Origin: Thermosynechococcus sichuanensis E542
Lineage (GTDB): Bacteria > Cyanobacteriota > Cyanobacteriia > Thermosynechococcales > Thermosynechococcaceae
Direction: 5' to 3'
Assembly: GCF_003555505.1 (NCBI RefSeq)
Contig: NZ_CP032152.1
Location: 1,535,001 to 1,599,000 of the forward strand
DNA length: 64,000 bases
In this document: positions 8,779 to 18,052 of the stretch, in pieces
Numbering within the stretch: position 1 is the stretch's first letter
Layout: each line of letters begins with the position of its first letter
Translations under genes and position numbers: made by a program
Notes under the pieces: model-generated
The model's input: only the letters and a program-made list of their open reading frames with translations
The model's database searches: none
What the model was told of the DNA's origin: nothing

Positions 8779-11370
8779 ATGGCTGTTCCGATTACTGAGT
8801 TGCTTACTCCAGAAATCCTCAAACCTGCTCGCTATTTGGGGAATGAGCGAGGCGCTGTTCATAAGCCTTGGGAGGCCGCAACGGTGCGCTGGGTACTCAG
8901 CTATCCGGAAATCTATGAAGTGGGCGCTTCAAACTTGGGGCACATTATTCTCTACAACATTCTCAATGCTGTCCCCGATCAACTGTGCGATCGCGCCTAC
9001 CTACCGGCAGCGGATTTAGCCGCTAAATTGCGAGCCACCCAAACGCCCCTTTTTGCCGTGGAGTCGCGCCGTCCCCTGCGGGAGTTTGACCTCATTGGCT
9101 TTAGCCTTAGCTATGAGTTGGGTGCCACCAACATTCTGGAAATGCTGGACTTAGCGGGCCTACCCCTGACTTGGCGGGAGCGACAACACTCACCCCTAGA
9201 GGAGATTCCCCTCATCTTTGCCGGCGGACAAACAGCGACATCGAATCCCGAACCCTACGCTGACTTTTTTGACTTTTTTGCCCTTGGGGATGGCGAGGAA
9301 CTCTTGCCCGAAATTGGCCTTGTGGTGGCAGAAGGCAAACGAGTCGGTTTGCGTCGGCAGGACTTGCTGCTGGATTTGGCACAGGTGCCGGGGGTCTATG
9401 TGCCGCAATTTTACGATCGCCAAGGGGATGGCTCCGTCAAACCCAATCGCCCCGATGTGCCCGAGCGCATTTTGCGGCGGGTGGCCACGCCCATGCCCCA
9501 CTATGCCATTGGCTTAGTGCCCTACGTAGAAACGGTTCACGATCGCCTGACGGTGGAAATTCGCCGGGGCTGTACCCGCGGCTGTCGCTTTTGCCAACCG
9601 GGGATGCTCACCCGCCCCGCCCGTGATGTTGCCCCCGATGAGGTGATTGCTGCCATTGAAACCGGCATGCGCGCCACCGGCTACAACGAGTTTTCACTGC
9701 TGTCGTTGAGTTGCTCGGACTATTTGGCGTTGCCCGCTGTCGGCGTGGAAATTAAAAACCGCCTACAAAACGAGAACATCTCCCTCTCCCTTCCCAGCCA
9801 GCGGGTGGATCGCTTTGATGAAAATATTGCCCATATTGTTGGCGGTACGCGCCAAGGGGGACTCACCTTTGCCCCGGAAGCAGGAACGCAACGGCTACGG
9901 GACATTATCAACAAGGGGCTGACCAATGAGGAATTGCTGCGGGGGGTAAAAACCGCCTACGAACAGGGCTGGGATAAGGTCAAGCTCTACTTTATGATTG
10001 GCCTGCCGGGGGAAACCGATGCTGATGTGTTGGGCATTGCCGAAACGATCCGTTGGCTGAAGCGGGAATGCTGGATCAAAGGACGCAAACCCCTGAGCTT
10101 TAATCTGACCATTTCTAACTTTACCCCCAAGCCCCATACTCCCTTCCAGTGGCATGCGGTCTCCACCAGTGAGTTTCTGCGCAAACAGGAGCTACTAAAG
10201 GCGGAATTTCGCACGATTAAGGGGCTGAAGGCCAACTTTACGGATGTGCGCATCTCAGCGATGGAGGACTTTGTCGGTCGGGGCGATCGCCAACTGGGGC
10301 CCGTGATCCGCCGCGCGTGGGAATTGGGGGCACGGGAAGATTCTTGGTGGGAAAGTCTCGATCGCGCCTATGCCGCTTGGACGCAGGCGATTCAAGAAGC
10401 CGGTCTCGATTGGAAGTACCGCCAACTGGAAGCGGGCGAGTGGAATGTCTTTAGTGGTGGCAGCCACAACCTTGATGCCCCTCTGCCTTGGGATCACATT
10501 GATACCGGCATTAGTAAAACGTGGCTGAAGGAAGACCTCCATCGTGCCCTTGAAGCGGTTGTTGTTCCCGATTGTTCTTTTGAAAGCTGCTCCCACTGTG
10601 GCGTCTGTGGCATTGACTTTGGCCATAACGTGGTCGTGCCGCCCCCACCGATTCCCCCCATTCAAGGTCAACCTCAACCCCCGCAAGAACGGGTGCAACG
10701 GCTGCGCCTCACCTTTGGCAAAACCGGGGAAATGACACTCCTGAGCCATTTGGATCTGCTGCGCCTCTTTGAGCGAGCAGTGCGTCGTGCCCACTTACCC
10801 ATTGCCTTTACAGGCGGATTCCATCCTGCGCCGCGCATCTCGACTGCCAGCGCCTTACCCTTGGGGGTGACCAGTTACGGTGAAATCGTTGATCTCGAGT
10901 TTTATCGCGAGGTGGAGCCGCCAACGGTGCTGGAGCAATTGCGGCAACAACTGCCGGCGGAGGTGCCCCTTTACACCTGTGAGGTGGTGCCCCTAAGTGA
11001 ACCGGCCGCTAGTCAAGCCCTGCGAGCCGCTACCTATGAACTGCTCATCCGTACATCTGACCCCGTGGATCGGGAGACATGGCAGCAGTGGTTAGAGGAT
11101 TTGCGAGCCACGCCAGAAATTCTCTATGAGCTAACCACGAAGTCGGGGAAAACCCAAGTGGTGAATTTGCGCGATCGCCTGCTGGAGATCCGCCTCAAGG
11201 AGCACCAAGACCACTGGCCGACGGTGAGCCTGATCTACACGGGGGTCTGTCGCAATGATGGCACGTTCCTGCGGCCAGAGCATTGTCTTTATTTACTAGA
11301 GAAGGTCAGTGGTCACTCCTTAGAACTGGGGGCGATCGCCCGTCAGAAATTGCACCTCGAAACATCATGA
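8779..11370 (+). CDS. Radical SAM protein (TIGR03960-like) fused to DUF2344
   Basis: The 863-residue product combines an N-terminal B12-binding-like region (about 1-240), a radical SAM core with C265-x3-C269-x2-C272, a Cys-rich linker near 598-610 (CSFESCSHCGVCG) that could bind zinc or a cluster, and a C-terminal DUF2344 domain from about 640 (RLTFGKTGEMTLLSHLDLLR). This is the architecture of the fused TIGR03960/TIGR03936 proteins, for which no substrate is established as far as I know. The start MAVPITELL is chosen at 8779 since upstream in-frame codons overlap the preceding gene. Its stop overlaps the nanE start in ATGA. Confidence 0.88.
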   Translation: MAVPITELLTPEILKPARYLGNERGAVHKPWEAATVRWVLSYPEIYEVGASNLGHIILYNILNAVPDQLCDRAYLPAADLAAKLRATQTPLFAVESRRPLREFDLIGFSLSYELGATNILEMLDLAGLPLTWRERQHSPLEEIPLIFAGGQTATSNPEPYADFFDFFALGDGEELLPEIGLVVAEGKRVGLRRQDLLLDLAQVPGVYVPQFYDRQGDGSVKPNRPDVPERILRRVATPMPHYAIGLVPYVETVHDRLTVEIRRGCTRGCRFCQPGMLTRPARDVAPDEVIAAIETGMRATGYNEFSLLSLSCSDYLALPAVGVEIKNRLQNENISLSLPSQRVDRFDENIAHIVGGTRQGGLTFAPEAGTQRLRDIINKGLTNEELLRGVKTAYEQGWDKVKLYFMIGLPGETDADVLGIAETIRWLKRECWIKGRKPLSFNLTISNFTPKPHTPFQWHAVSTSEFLRKQELLKAEFRTIKGLKANFTDVRISAMEDFVGRGDRQLGPVIRRAWELGAREDSWWESLDRAYAAWTQAIQEAGLDWKYRQLEAGEWNVFSGGSHNLDAPLPWDHIDTGISKTWLKEDLHRALEAVVVPDCSFESCSHCGVCGIDFGHNVVVPPPPIPPIQGQPQPPQERVQRLRLTFGKTGEMTLLSHLDLLRLFERAVRRAHLPIAFTGGFHPAPRISTASALPLGVTSYGEIVDLEFYREVEPPTVLEQLRQQLPAEVPLYTCEVVPLSEPAASQALRAATYELLIRTSDPVDRETWQQWLEDLRATPEILYELTTKSGKTQVVNLRDRLLEIRLKEHQDHWPTVSLIYTGVCRNDGTFLRPEHCLYLLEKVSGHSLELGAIARQKLHLETS

Positions 11371-12062
11371 ACCTAGCAACGCAAATTCGCGGTGGTTTGA
11401 TTGTCTCCTGTCAAGCTCCGGCAGATTCTCCTCTGGCAGCGCCAGAAATCATTGCTGCTATGGCAAAGGCAGCGGTTTTGCGGGGGGCAGTGGCCGTGCG
11501 CATCAATACCCCAGCCCATATTCAGGCAGTGCGCCGGGCAGTAAGTGTACCCATCATTGGCCTGTGGAAGCAGGTTTTGCCGGAGTACCCCGTGTATATT
11601 ACGCCTCGCTTTGCTGATGCGCTGGCCGTTGCAGCAGCAGGTGCCGATGTCATTGCCCTCGATGCCACAGCGCGATCGCGCCCTGAACCCCTACAGAACT
11701 TGATTCAGCGAATTCACGATGAACTGGGCAAGCCCGTGATGGCCGATATTGACTCCCTTGAAAGTGCGGAAGCGGCGGTTGCTGCGGGTGCCGATTGGGT
11801 GGGCACGACCCTCTTTGGTTACACCGCAACCACGGCGCATACCCCACCCCCCAGTTGGTCGCTCCTCAGTCAACTGGTCGAACATCTCAGTGTCCCCATC
11901 CTCTGTGAAGGGGGGATTGCCAGTCCAACAATGGCTGCAAAAGCCTTGAATTTGGGCGCTTGGGCAGTGGTCGTAGGCACCGATATTACGGGGATTGACC
12001 TCAAGGTGCAGCAGTATGTCCAGACCCTAAAGGCGAGAACAATTGAAAATTCTCAACCCTAA
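11367..12062 (+). CDS. nanE: Putative N-acylmannosamine-6-phosphate 2-epimerase
   Basis: The 231-residue TIM-barrel product matches NanE, which interconverts ManNAc-6-P and GlcNAc-6-P: RGGLIVSCQA at the N-terminus, GLWKQ, ITPRFADALAVAAAGADVIALDAT, MADIDSLESAEAAVAAGADWVGTTL split over two strands, and the phosphate-binding CEGGIASPT and VVGTDIT ends. The ATG overlaps the upstream stop (ATGA), so translation is probably coupled. No sialic acid or other amino-sugar genes are adjacent, so its physiological use here is unclear. Confidence 0.9.
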   Translation: MNLATQIRGGLIVSCQAPADSPLAAPEIIAAMAKAAVLRGAVAVRINTPAHIQAVRRAVSVPIIGLWKQVLPEYPVYITPRFADALAVAAAGADVIALDATARSRPEPLQNLIQRIHDELGKPVMADIDSLESAEAAVAAGADWVGTTLFGYTATTAHTPPPSWSLLSQLVEHLSVPILCEGGIASPTMAAKALNLGAWAVVVGTDITGIDLKVQQYVQTLKARTIENSQP

Positions 12063-12111
12063 ATCCTATCCAATTCTATCAGTTTGTATATTTTCCTCTA
12101 TATTCCGACCG

Positions 12112-12140
12112 ATAAACGAGAGTTTATGGCAAGATAGAAT
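12112..12140 (+). promoter_or_regulatory. Candidate promoter and operator of the peroxiredoxin gene
   Basis: A perfect inverted repeat ATAAAC-GAGA-GTTTAT (12112-12127) is followed by a -10-like TAGAAT (12135-12140). The palindrome would cover the -35 and spacer region, a natural place for a repressor or redox regulator. No regulator is identified. Confidence 0.4.
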
Positions 12141-12181
12141 CCGTAGCTAAAGATACATCGTTAGCCTAGGAGCCACCATCT

Positions 12182-12817
12182 ATGAGCCTAAAACTTGGGG
12201 ATGTCGTACCCAACTTTACCCAAGCCTCCTCCATGGGAGAGATTAACTTCTACGAGTGGGCAGGGGATAGCTGGGTTGTTTTATTTTCCCACCCAGCGGA
12301 TTACACCCCCGTTTGTACGACAGAACTGGGTGAAGTGGCGCGGTTACGTCCAGAGTTTGAGAAGCGCAATGTCAAAACCCTAGCTTTGAGTGTGGATAGT
12401 GTGGAGTCCCACCTCGGCTGGATCAAAGACATTGAAGAAGTCAACAACGTCAAGGTGGATTACCCAATTTTGGCAGACGAAGATAAAAAAGTCTCCAACC
12501 TCTACGACATGATCCACCCCAACTCCCTCAACAATTTGACGGTGCGCACGGTCTTTATCATTGATCCCCAAAAACGGCTGCGCTTGACCTTGACCTATCC
12601 TGCCAGCACCGGGCGGAACTTTGCTGAGATTCTGCGGGTGATTGATTCGCTGCAACTGACGGACAACTACAGCGTGGCCACCCCCGTCAACTGGCAAGAG
12701 GGTCAAGACTGCGTGATTGTGCCCTCCCTCAGCGATGAAGAGGCCAAGCAGAAGTTTCCCAAGGGCTTCAATGCCGTTAAGCCCTATCTGCGCTTGACAC
12801 CGCAGCCTAACAAGTAG
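12182..12817 (+). CDS. 1-Cys peroxiredoxin (Prx6 type)
   Basis: The 211-residue enzyme reduces hydrogen peroxide and alkyl hydroperoxides in the cytoplasm through a single peroxidatic cysteine, here Cys45 in PVCTTEL with the preceding SHPADYTP. The long C-terminal arm (VNWQEGQDCVIVPSLSDEEA and a PYLR-x-TPQP ending) marks the Prx6/1-Cys group. A Cys is present late in the sequence (GQDC) but is not at the usual resolving position. Start ATG follows AGGAG. It is a single-gene unit with its own promoter and a clear terminator downstream. Confidence 0.95.
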   Translation: MSLKLGDVVPNFTQASSMGEINFYEWAGDSWVVLFSHPADYTPVCTTELGEVARLRPEFEKRNVKTLALSVDSVESHLGWIKDIEEVNNVKVDYPILADEDKKVSNLYDMIHPNSLNNLTVRTVFIIDPQKRLRLTLTYPASTGRNFAEILRVIDSLQLTDNYSVATPVNWQEGQDCVIVPSLSDEEAKQKFPKGFNAVKPYLRLTPQPNK

Positions 12818-12845
12818 CCTAGATTAGCCTAGACAAGTCATGGCG

Positions 12846-12874
12846 ACACCCTGAGCTGTTCGGGGTGTTTTTTT
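12846..12874 (+). terminator. Intrinsic terminator of the peroxiredoxin gene
   Basis: A 9-bp stem ACACCCTGA / TCGGGGTGT (12846-12854 and 12860-12868, one G-U pair) with a five-base loop is followed directly by a run of seven T (12868-12874). Confidence 0.85.
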
Positions 12875-12942
12875 GTGCCTTGGCAGCATCCCAAGATAGG
12901 ATAATCTTGCATGGCAAAACCAAGGAAAGGAATAGAGGCGGA

Positions 12943-13638
12943 ATGCAGCGCTGGATACTTTGGCTCTTGATACCCCTTGTCGTTTGTTTGAGTGGATGCG
13001 TCCAAGCAGATATGGTCATCCAGCATCAGGGACAAACGGGGGGGAGCCTAACCTACACGCTGACGCTGCCCCAACCCGATCTACCTTTTACAGAACAGGT
13101 GATTCAGCAGGCGCGCCGCTTGGGGGGAGCGGTCAAGGAGCGAGATAAAACCCATCTTCAGGTGACGATTCCCTTTGACACCAGCCAGCAATTGGCTACG
13201 GTTCTCAATCGCATTGGTGGCGTTCCCTATCTGCCCCAAGTGACCGCTGAGGCGGATATTTTTGACCAGAATTTGTTGCTCTTTGTACGGGAGCGCTTTC
13301 GCTATGACGTTGATCTGCGACCCTTAGGCATTGAGTCGCGTGATCAAGCCGTTCTCGTGGCACCGCAGTCGCTGCTGAATTTTCAACTCGCTCTCGAAAC
13401 CCCTTGGGGAGCACGCCCGATTGAGCGCCCAGCTCCTGCTACTGATATGGTAGTGAACCCAAATGTCCAGCGGGAGGGCGATCGCCTGACTTGGACATTG
13501 ATGCCCGGTTATCTCAATCACCTTGAGGCAGCCTATTGGTATCCGAGTCCTCTGGGTTGGGGCACACTGGCAATTGTGGGTTTGCTGGTGCTGGGTAACT
13601 GGTTGCGCACTCGCCTGCTTGGGAGTCCTTCAACCTAG
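12943..13638 (+). CDS. DUF3153 lipoprotein
   Basis: The 231-residue product begins with a lipoprotein signal: basic start MQR, hydrophobic core, then LSGC with the lipobox Cys at about residue 19. The body is beta-rich and matches the cyanobacterial DUF3153 (LppM-like) pattern of a sequence starting with 'QADMVIQHQGQTGGSL'. A second hydrophobic segment near the C-terminus (about 202-220) ends in a basic tail, so the protein is probably anchored at both ends with the body outside the cytoplasm. ATG at 12943 follows GAGGCGGA. It lies six bases before an AI-2E transporter gene. Confidence 0.75.
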   Translation: MQRWILWLLIPLVVCLSGCVQADMVIQHQGQTGGSLTYTLTLPQPDLPFTEQVIQQARRLGGAVKERDKTHLQVTIPFDTSQQLATVLNRIGGVPYLPQVTAEADIFDQNLLLFVRERFRYDVDLRPLGIESRDQAVLVAPQSLLNFQLALETPWGARPIERPAPATDMVVNPNVQREGDRLTWTLMPGYLNHLEAAYWYPSPLGWGTLAIVGLLVLGNWLRTRLLGSPST

Positions 13639-13644
13639 ATTCCC

Positions 13645-14679
13645 ATGAGATGGTCTGGCCCGCCGCAGAGTTGGCAACGGTATCTTGCCTATTTAATAGC
13701 GGGGCCTCTGATTGTCCTCAATCTCTGGGTGGCGGAGCAGGTTTACCTCTATTTTGAGTATCCGATTAATATCCTTGTCATTGCCGCCATCTTGGCTTTT
13801 TTGCTCAATCAAGTGGTGATTCGCCTCTGTGCACGTGGTCTGCGGCGACGGCATGCGATCGCCCTTGTGTTGCTGATTACCCTTTTGGTGGTCAGTGTCT
13901 TGATGCTCTTGCTATTGCCCCTTGCTGTGCAACAGGCGGAAGAACTTCTGAATCAACTCCCAGAGTTGGCGGATACGGGCAATCAAAATTTGCGCCATCT
14001 GGATCAACTGCTGCGCCGCTATCGCTTTCCTGTGGGGGTGAATGACTTGATGGAAGAACTGACGATCCAGCTCAAAGGGATTGCTGCCATGTTGCCGGGT
14101 GTTGCCATTACAACACTGACTAAATTTGTTGATGTGCTACTTGTGCTGATCCTAACGGTGTATATGCTCTTTTATGGCAGTGAGATTTGGCGCGGACTAA
14201 TGAAATTGGTGCCTAAGCCTTGGCGACAGGTGGTGGATTACTCGCTGCGGCTGAATATTCGCAGTTTTTTCTCGGCGCAGCTTTTTTTGGGACTGTTTAT
14301 GTTTCTTGCCCTGATTCCCTTTATGATCGCCTTCAAGGTCAATTTTGGCTTTCTCTTTGCCCTAATCATTGGTATTGCCCAGCTCATTCCTGTAGTGGGG
14401 GCAACCTTGGGCATTGGTTTAGTGACACTGCTTATCCTTTTTCAGGATGCGTGGCTGGCTTTGAATATTTTCGTGATTGCTGTGGTCTTGCAGCAAATTA
14501 AGGATAACGTGCTTACTCCAAAGTTACTGGGGGATTTGATGGGCTTGAATCCCCTCTGGCAGTTTATTGCTCTACTTATTGGCGGACGGGTGGCCGGTTT
14601 CTTGGGCATCTTGCTGGCGATTCCCCTAGCTGCAACCCTGAAAACTGTCCTCGAGTCTGAGCCTGTCGAAGACACCTAA
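13645..14679 (+). CDS. AI-2E family (PerM/TqsA-like) membrane transporter
   Basis: The 344-residue polytopic protein has about seven to eight membrane segments, with the amphipathic region LNQLPELADTGNQNLRHLD between them and the C-terminal family motif region LIIGIAQLIPVVGATLGIG and KLLGDLMGLNPLW. Members include autoinducer-2 exporters and Na+/H+ antiporters, so the transported solute is not set by sequence. Cotranscription with the DUF3153 gene is likely. Its stop shares CTAA with the convergent EcsC-like gene. Confidence 0.85.
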   Translation: MRWSGPPQSWQRYLAYLIAGPLIVLNLWVAEQVYLYFEYPINILVIAAILAFLLNQVVIRLCARGLRRRHAIALVLLITLLVVSVLMLLLLPLAVQQAEELLNQLPELADTGNQNLRHLDQLLRRYRFPVGVNDLMEELTIQLKGIAAMLPGVAITTLTKFVDVLLVLILTVYMLFYGSEIWRGLMKLVPKPWRQVVDYSLRLNIRSFFSAQLFLGLFMFLALIPFMIAFKVNFGFLFALIIGIAQLIPVVGATLGIGLVTLLILFQDAWLALNIFVIAVVLQQIKDNVLTPKLLGDLMGLNPLWQFIALLIGGRVAGFLGILLAIPLAATLKTVLESEPVEDT

Positions 14680-15332
14680 CTGACGGCGGGCGATCGGAAG
14701 GTTTTGATCACCCTACACACCCCATGCCCGCAGATGTTCATCATTACGGCATTTGTGGCACCGCCAATCACACCACTCACAAGGGGAACGGCTCGTGCAG
14801 GCAGGGTGAGACTTTTACTCGAGACTTTGCCAAAAATCTGCCGCAGAAGAGGACGCGGAAGTTGCTTGAGGACTGCCATCAGCACTTGGGATGCATTTTT
14901 CTGGGCAGCCCGCCGGCCAAAGGTTTTGAAGACTTGCCGACAAAATTCGGTGCCGAAGTGGTTTGCCAGTTCAGCGGCAGTCACCCCCAAGGCAGCGGGA
15001 ATCAGCATCTTCAAGACATCCTCATTTGTAGGCTCCAAGCCATAAATGGTAAACAAAGCCGCTGCTAGCTTGATTTGGGCGTGGTAAAAGTAGGCAATGT
15101 CGAGGGGCACGCCAGCCCAGCCCATGACGCCAGTGGCGACTCCAGAACCTACTGACCAGAGGGTGGCTTCATAAATTGCGTGGTTGGCCATGCGATCGCG
15201 ATCGCCCCCCCAGCGAGGATCACCGAGAAATTGGTATCCCCATTGCCGCCCCTCTTCGATGGCAGGGAGCAGGAGCTTGAGCAACCAATCGGGGGGAAAA
15301 TGACTCGCGGCGCCAGATGATGCTGCATTCAT
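14676..15332 (-). CDS. EcsC-like family protein
   Basis: The 218-residue product has the Ala/Gly-rich helices and ending of EcsC-family proteins: an N-terminal helical part, GVATGVMGWAGVPLDIAYFY, then a C-terminal GVIGGATNAVMMN segment that fits the family's last hydrophobic helix. EcsC is encoded beside an ABC exporter in Bacillus, but its function is not established. The protein could associate with membranes. It is the last gene of the pepP cluster on this strand. Confidence 0.6.
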   Translation of the reverse strand: MNAASSGAASHFPPDWLLKLLLPAIEEGRQWGYQFLGDPRWGGDRDRMANHAIYEATLWSVGSGVATGVMGWAGVPLDIAYFYHAQIKLAAALFTIYGLEPTNEDVLKMLIPAALGVTAAELANHFGTEFCRQVFKTFGRRAAQKNASQVLMAVLKQLPRPLLRQIFGKVSSKSLTLPARAVPLVSGVIGGATNAVMMNICGHGVCRVIKTFRSPAVS

Positions 15333-15357
15333 AGGTTTATCAGGGAAGCAATAGAGT

Positions 15358-15708
15358 TTAACTAGAAGATAGGGTCATGGTGGTGGTTGTCGAATTGGGG
15401 CGAATGGCCAAGCCCAAGTGAATCAGGGCAGTTTCCACGGCATTGGCGCGATCGGCAAGCACCTGCCAACTGTTGGCTCGTAACCCATAGCGTTCCCGAA
15501 AGTAAGTCTGAGCGGCTCGAAACCTAGGAAAGGCTTTTTGCAATCGAGCCACTGTCCACGGCTGTGCCCCTAGTACTATCGGCTGGGGAGCGTGGTTTTC
15601 CAAGGCTTGGGCTTTTTCCACCAGAAGGTCACTGGCGATCGCCAGCAGCTCCCCATAGTTACGACGCGAGGCGCCAATCGCTGTCTCTAAATCCTCAATC
15701 AGTCCCAT
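15358..15708 (-). CDS. Small unrecognised protein (116 aa)
   Basis: No family recognised. The product is mostly helical, with a helix-turn segment PWTVARLQKAFPRFRAAQTY in the middle and a Ser/Thr-rich tail (TTTTMTLSSS). Its start overlaps the end of the coiled-coil gene by 14 bases, so translation is probably coupled and the two products may act together. A conserved role is suggested only by this arrangement. Confidence 0.55.
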   Translation of the reverse strand: MGLIEDLETAIGASRRNYGELLAIASDLLVEKAQALENHAPQPIVLGAQPWTVARLQKAFPRFRAAQTYFRERYGLRANSWQVLADRANAVETALIHLGLAIRPNSTTTTMTLSSS

Positions 15709-16603
15709 CTGCGTCGGACTCCAGTTGTCGCTTGTGGGAATCGCTTCCCTCTAAATCCGCTTCTAGGATACTACTCATTTTGTCGAGGAAGCTTTGAATG
15801 GGTTGGCGCCACAAAGCGGGCAATTGCTGTACGACTGCTTGACACTGATGGAGGAAAAATTGCAACTTCTTCAGCCGCTTGAGGACATCCTCTAGCATTT
15901 TTTCATTAGCCAACTGCCGCTGGGCATTCATCACAATCTGCCACTGTTGGGCAGCAATGCGCTCTTTTTCTTGCAAATATTGTATCTGTTGCTGCAACTG
16001 CTGCACCTGTGCGGTCAAAGCAGCATTTTTGGTTTCTAAACCTAAAAGCATCTCCAACACCGCCTGCTCATTAGCCTTCCTTTTTTCCTCTAATAACTTC
16101 TTCTCGTTCTCCAATTGGTTAACTTCTTCTTCAAGGGTCTCTACCCACTCCTCTAATTGCTGATTGTGGGTCTGGTAGGCACTTAGCTCCTCCTTGAGCT
16201 GATCAAACTCTTGGCGAGATACAAATTTGTGACCGTTGCCCTCAAAGAAATAAAAGCCCAATGCTGCGAGGTACTCAGTCTGAGCGGCCTCTAGTTCCTG
16301 CAAAATTGGCGAGGCCAACTGCTTCAGGGTCTTATAAAAAGTTTTCTTAGGCAATGTATCACCATCGCCATGCCCTGTTAGGATGACTTTCAGGTGACCA
16401 CGAACGGCTTTTGTGGGGTGTTTTCCAGATCCCTCAATAATTTGCCAGCCCCACTGTCGAGCAATTTGCTTCATCTCTCGTTTAGTATGGATGCCCCGCT
16501 GTTCTTTGAAAAGAGCTTGAATTGCATCAATTTGTGATTGCAGGGTCGCTAACTCCCGAATCATGGCTGCGATTTGGTGAGGATTGTGGCGCGACATATT
16601 CAT
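15695..16603 (-). CDS. Coiled-coil protein with N-terminal basic domain
   Basis: The 302-residue product has a basic N-terminal part (KREMKQIARQWGWQIIEGSG, HPTKAVRGHLKVILTGHG) that could contact nucleic acid, then a long Glu/Gln/Leu-rich coiled coil over about residues 110-240, and an acidic tail. The start is uncertain: ATG at 16603 has GGGGAG seven bases upstream and is preferred over in-frame ATGs at 16618, 16645 and 16597. It lies between pepP and a small unknown gene, probably in one operon. I do not recognise a family and do not assign a function. Confidence 0.6.
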   Translation of the reverse strand: MNMSRHNPHQIAAMIRELATLQSQIDAIQALFKEQRGIHTKREMKQIARQWGWQIIEGSGKHPTKAVRGHLKVILTGHGDGDTLPKKTFYKTLKQLASPILQELEAAQTEYLAALGFYFFEGNGHKFVSRQEFDQLKEELSAYQTHNQQLEEWVETLEEEVNQLENEKKLLEEKRKANEQAVLEMLLGLETKNAALTAQVQQLQQQIQYLQEKERIAAQQWQIVMNAQRQLANEKMLEDVLKRLKKLQFFLHQCQAVVQQLPALWRQPIQSFLDKMSSILEADLEGSDSHKRQLESDADGTD

Positions 16604-16693
16604 AAACCCGCTCCCCATGATGGATAGTTCTACTCCTTTATCCATTGCTGAATCGCTGAGTATGCAGGCCAACCCCAATAATTTTCGGGATGA

Positions 16694-18013
16694 TTATTTG
16701 GGCACCGCTGCCGTTAGTACCTCGTGCCCTTCAGGTGTGACTAGGACATCATCTTCAATGCGCACCCCAATACCGCGCCAGCGATCGCCAATCTCAGGCT
16801 GACCCTCAGCGGGCGTTGCCTCAGGATGAATATAAATCCCCGGTTCGACCGTCAGCACTTGACCCGGTTGCAGCGTTACCCATGTATCCTTGTTGTGCTT
16901 GTAAAGACCAACATCATGGACATCGAGGCCCAGCCAGTGACCAGTGCCATGCATAAAGAAGGTGCGATATTTCTGGGTGTTGTTCTCTTTGCCTTCGTTA
17001 ATGAGATCGTCAATGTTGCCCCGCAGCAGGCCAAGGTCAACTAGACCCTCAACGATCACCCGTACCGCCGCATCGTGGATTTGGTTGTAGGTATTTCCCG
17101 GGCGCACTTGCTCAATGGCGGCTTTTTGGGCAGCGAGGACAATGTCATAGATGGCCTTTTGCTCGCCAGTGAACTGACCACTCACAGGAAAGGTACGAGT
17201 AATATCGGCGTTGTAGTAGCGATAGGCACAGCCGGCATCAATCAGGAGTAAATCCCCTGCGGCCATTTGCCGTTGGTTCTCGGTGTAGTGAAGCACACAG
17301 GCATTCGGCCCAGAGGCCACAATCGAGGGATAGGCCGGGCCATCACCGCCCCGTAGGCGAAAGAGATGCTCGATCTCTGCCTGAATTTCATATTCCCAGC
17401 GGCCGGGGGCAGCCATTTCGCGGGCACGCTGATGGGCTTCAACCGTGATGGCGATCGCCTCACGCATCAAGGCCAGTTCGGCGGCGGATTTGATTTGCCG
17501 CATCGGCGCCAAGAGAATACTAGGATCAGCGATCGCCCGTGGGCCTGTGCCCCGTTTCGGCAGCGTCGTGAGCAGGCGCTGGTAGTGCTTGAGAATCAGT
17601 TGATTAAAGCGCTCATGGTGACCAAAGTGGTAATACAGCGGATCCCCGGTCTCCAAATAGCGAGGAAGGTGCTGCTCCAGTTCACTAATGGGATATACGG
17701 CATCGGCGCCTAACTCCTCCTTAGCTGCTTCTACCCCAAGGCGTGCCCCTGTCCAGATCTCTTGGCTGAGATCCTTGGGCTGCACAAACAGCACATAGCG
17801 ATGCTCACTGTGGTTTGGTGCAAAAACAGCAACAGCCTCTGGCTCATTAAAGCCCGTGAGATAGTAAAAATTACTGTCTTGGCGAAAGTTGTAGTCCACA
17901 TCATTGTGCATGATGGCGCGTGGCGCACTACAGAAAACAGCGACACCTGTGCCCAATTTCTCTAAAAACTGCTGCTGTCGTTGCTGGTACTCTGCTTTCA
18001 TCGCGCCTTGCAA
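16694..18013 (-). CDS. pepP: Xaa-Pro aminopeptidase (aminopeptidase P)
   Basis: The enzyme removes N-terminal residues preceding proline and belongs to the pita-bread dinuclear Mn peptidases (M24B). The roughly 439-residue product has the N-terminal DNDVDYNF-like region (HNDVDYNFRQDSNFYYLTGF) and metal ligands in LLIDAGCAY and NADITRTF (two Asp), HGTGHWLGLDVHDVG (His), TVEPGIY (Glu) and GVRIEDDVLVT (Glu). Start may be 18013 or the ATG four codons later (18001). Upstream lies the intron-bearing tRNA-Leu gene. Confidence 0.94.
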   Translation of the reverse strand: MQGAMKAEYQQRQQQFLEKLGTGVAVFCSAPRAIMHNDVDYNFRQDSNFYYLTGFNEPEAVAVFAPNHSEHRYVLFVQPKDLSQEIWTGARLGVEAAKEELGADAVYPISELEQHLPRYLETGDPLYYHFGHHERFNQLILKHYQRLLTTLPKRGTGPRAIADPSILLAPMRQIKSAAELALMREAIAITVEAHQRAREMAAPGRWEYEIQAEIEHLFRLRGGDGPAYPSIVASGPNACVLHYTENQRQMAAGDLLLIDAGCAYRYYNADITRTFPVSGQFTGEQKAIYDIVLAAQKAAIEQVRPGNTYNQIHDAAVRVIVEGLVDLGLLRGNIDDLINEGKENNTQKYRTFFMHGTGHWLGLDVHDVGLYKHNKDTWVTLQPGQVLTVEPGIYIHPEATPAEGQPEIGDRWRGIGVRIEDDVLVTPEGHEVLTAAVPK

Positions 18014-18052
18014 AGCGGGTCAACCCTTGGGAATGACGACCCTGAAGTGGTT

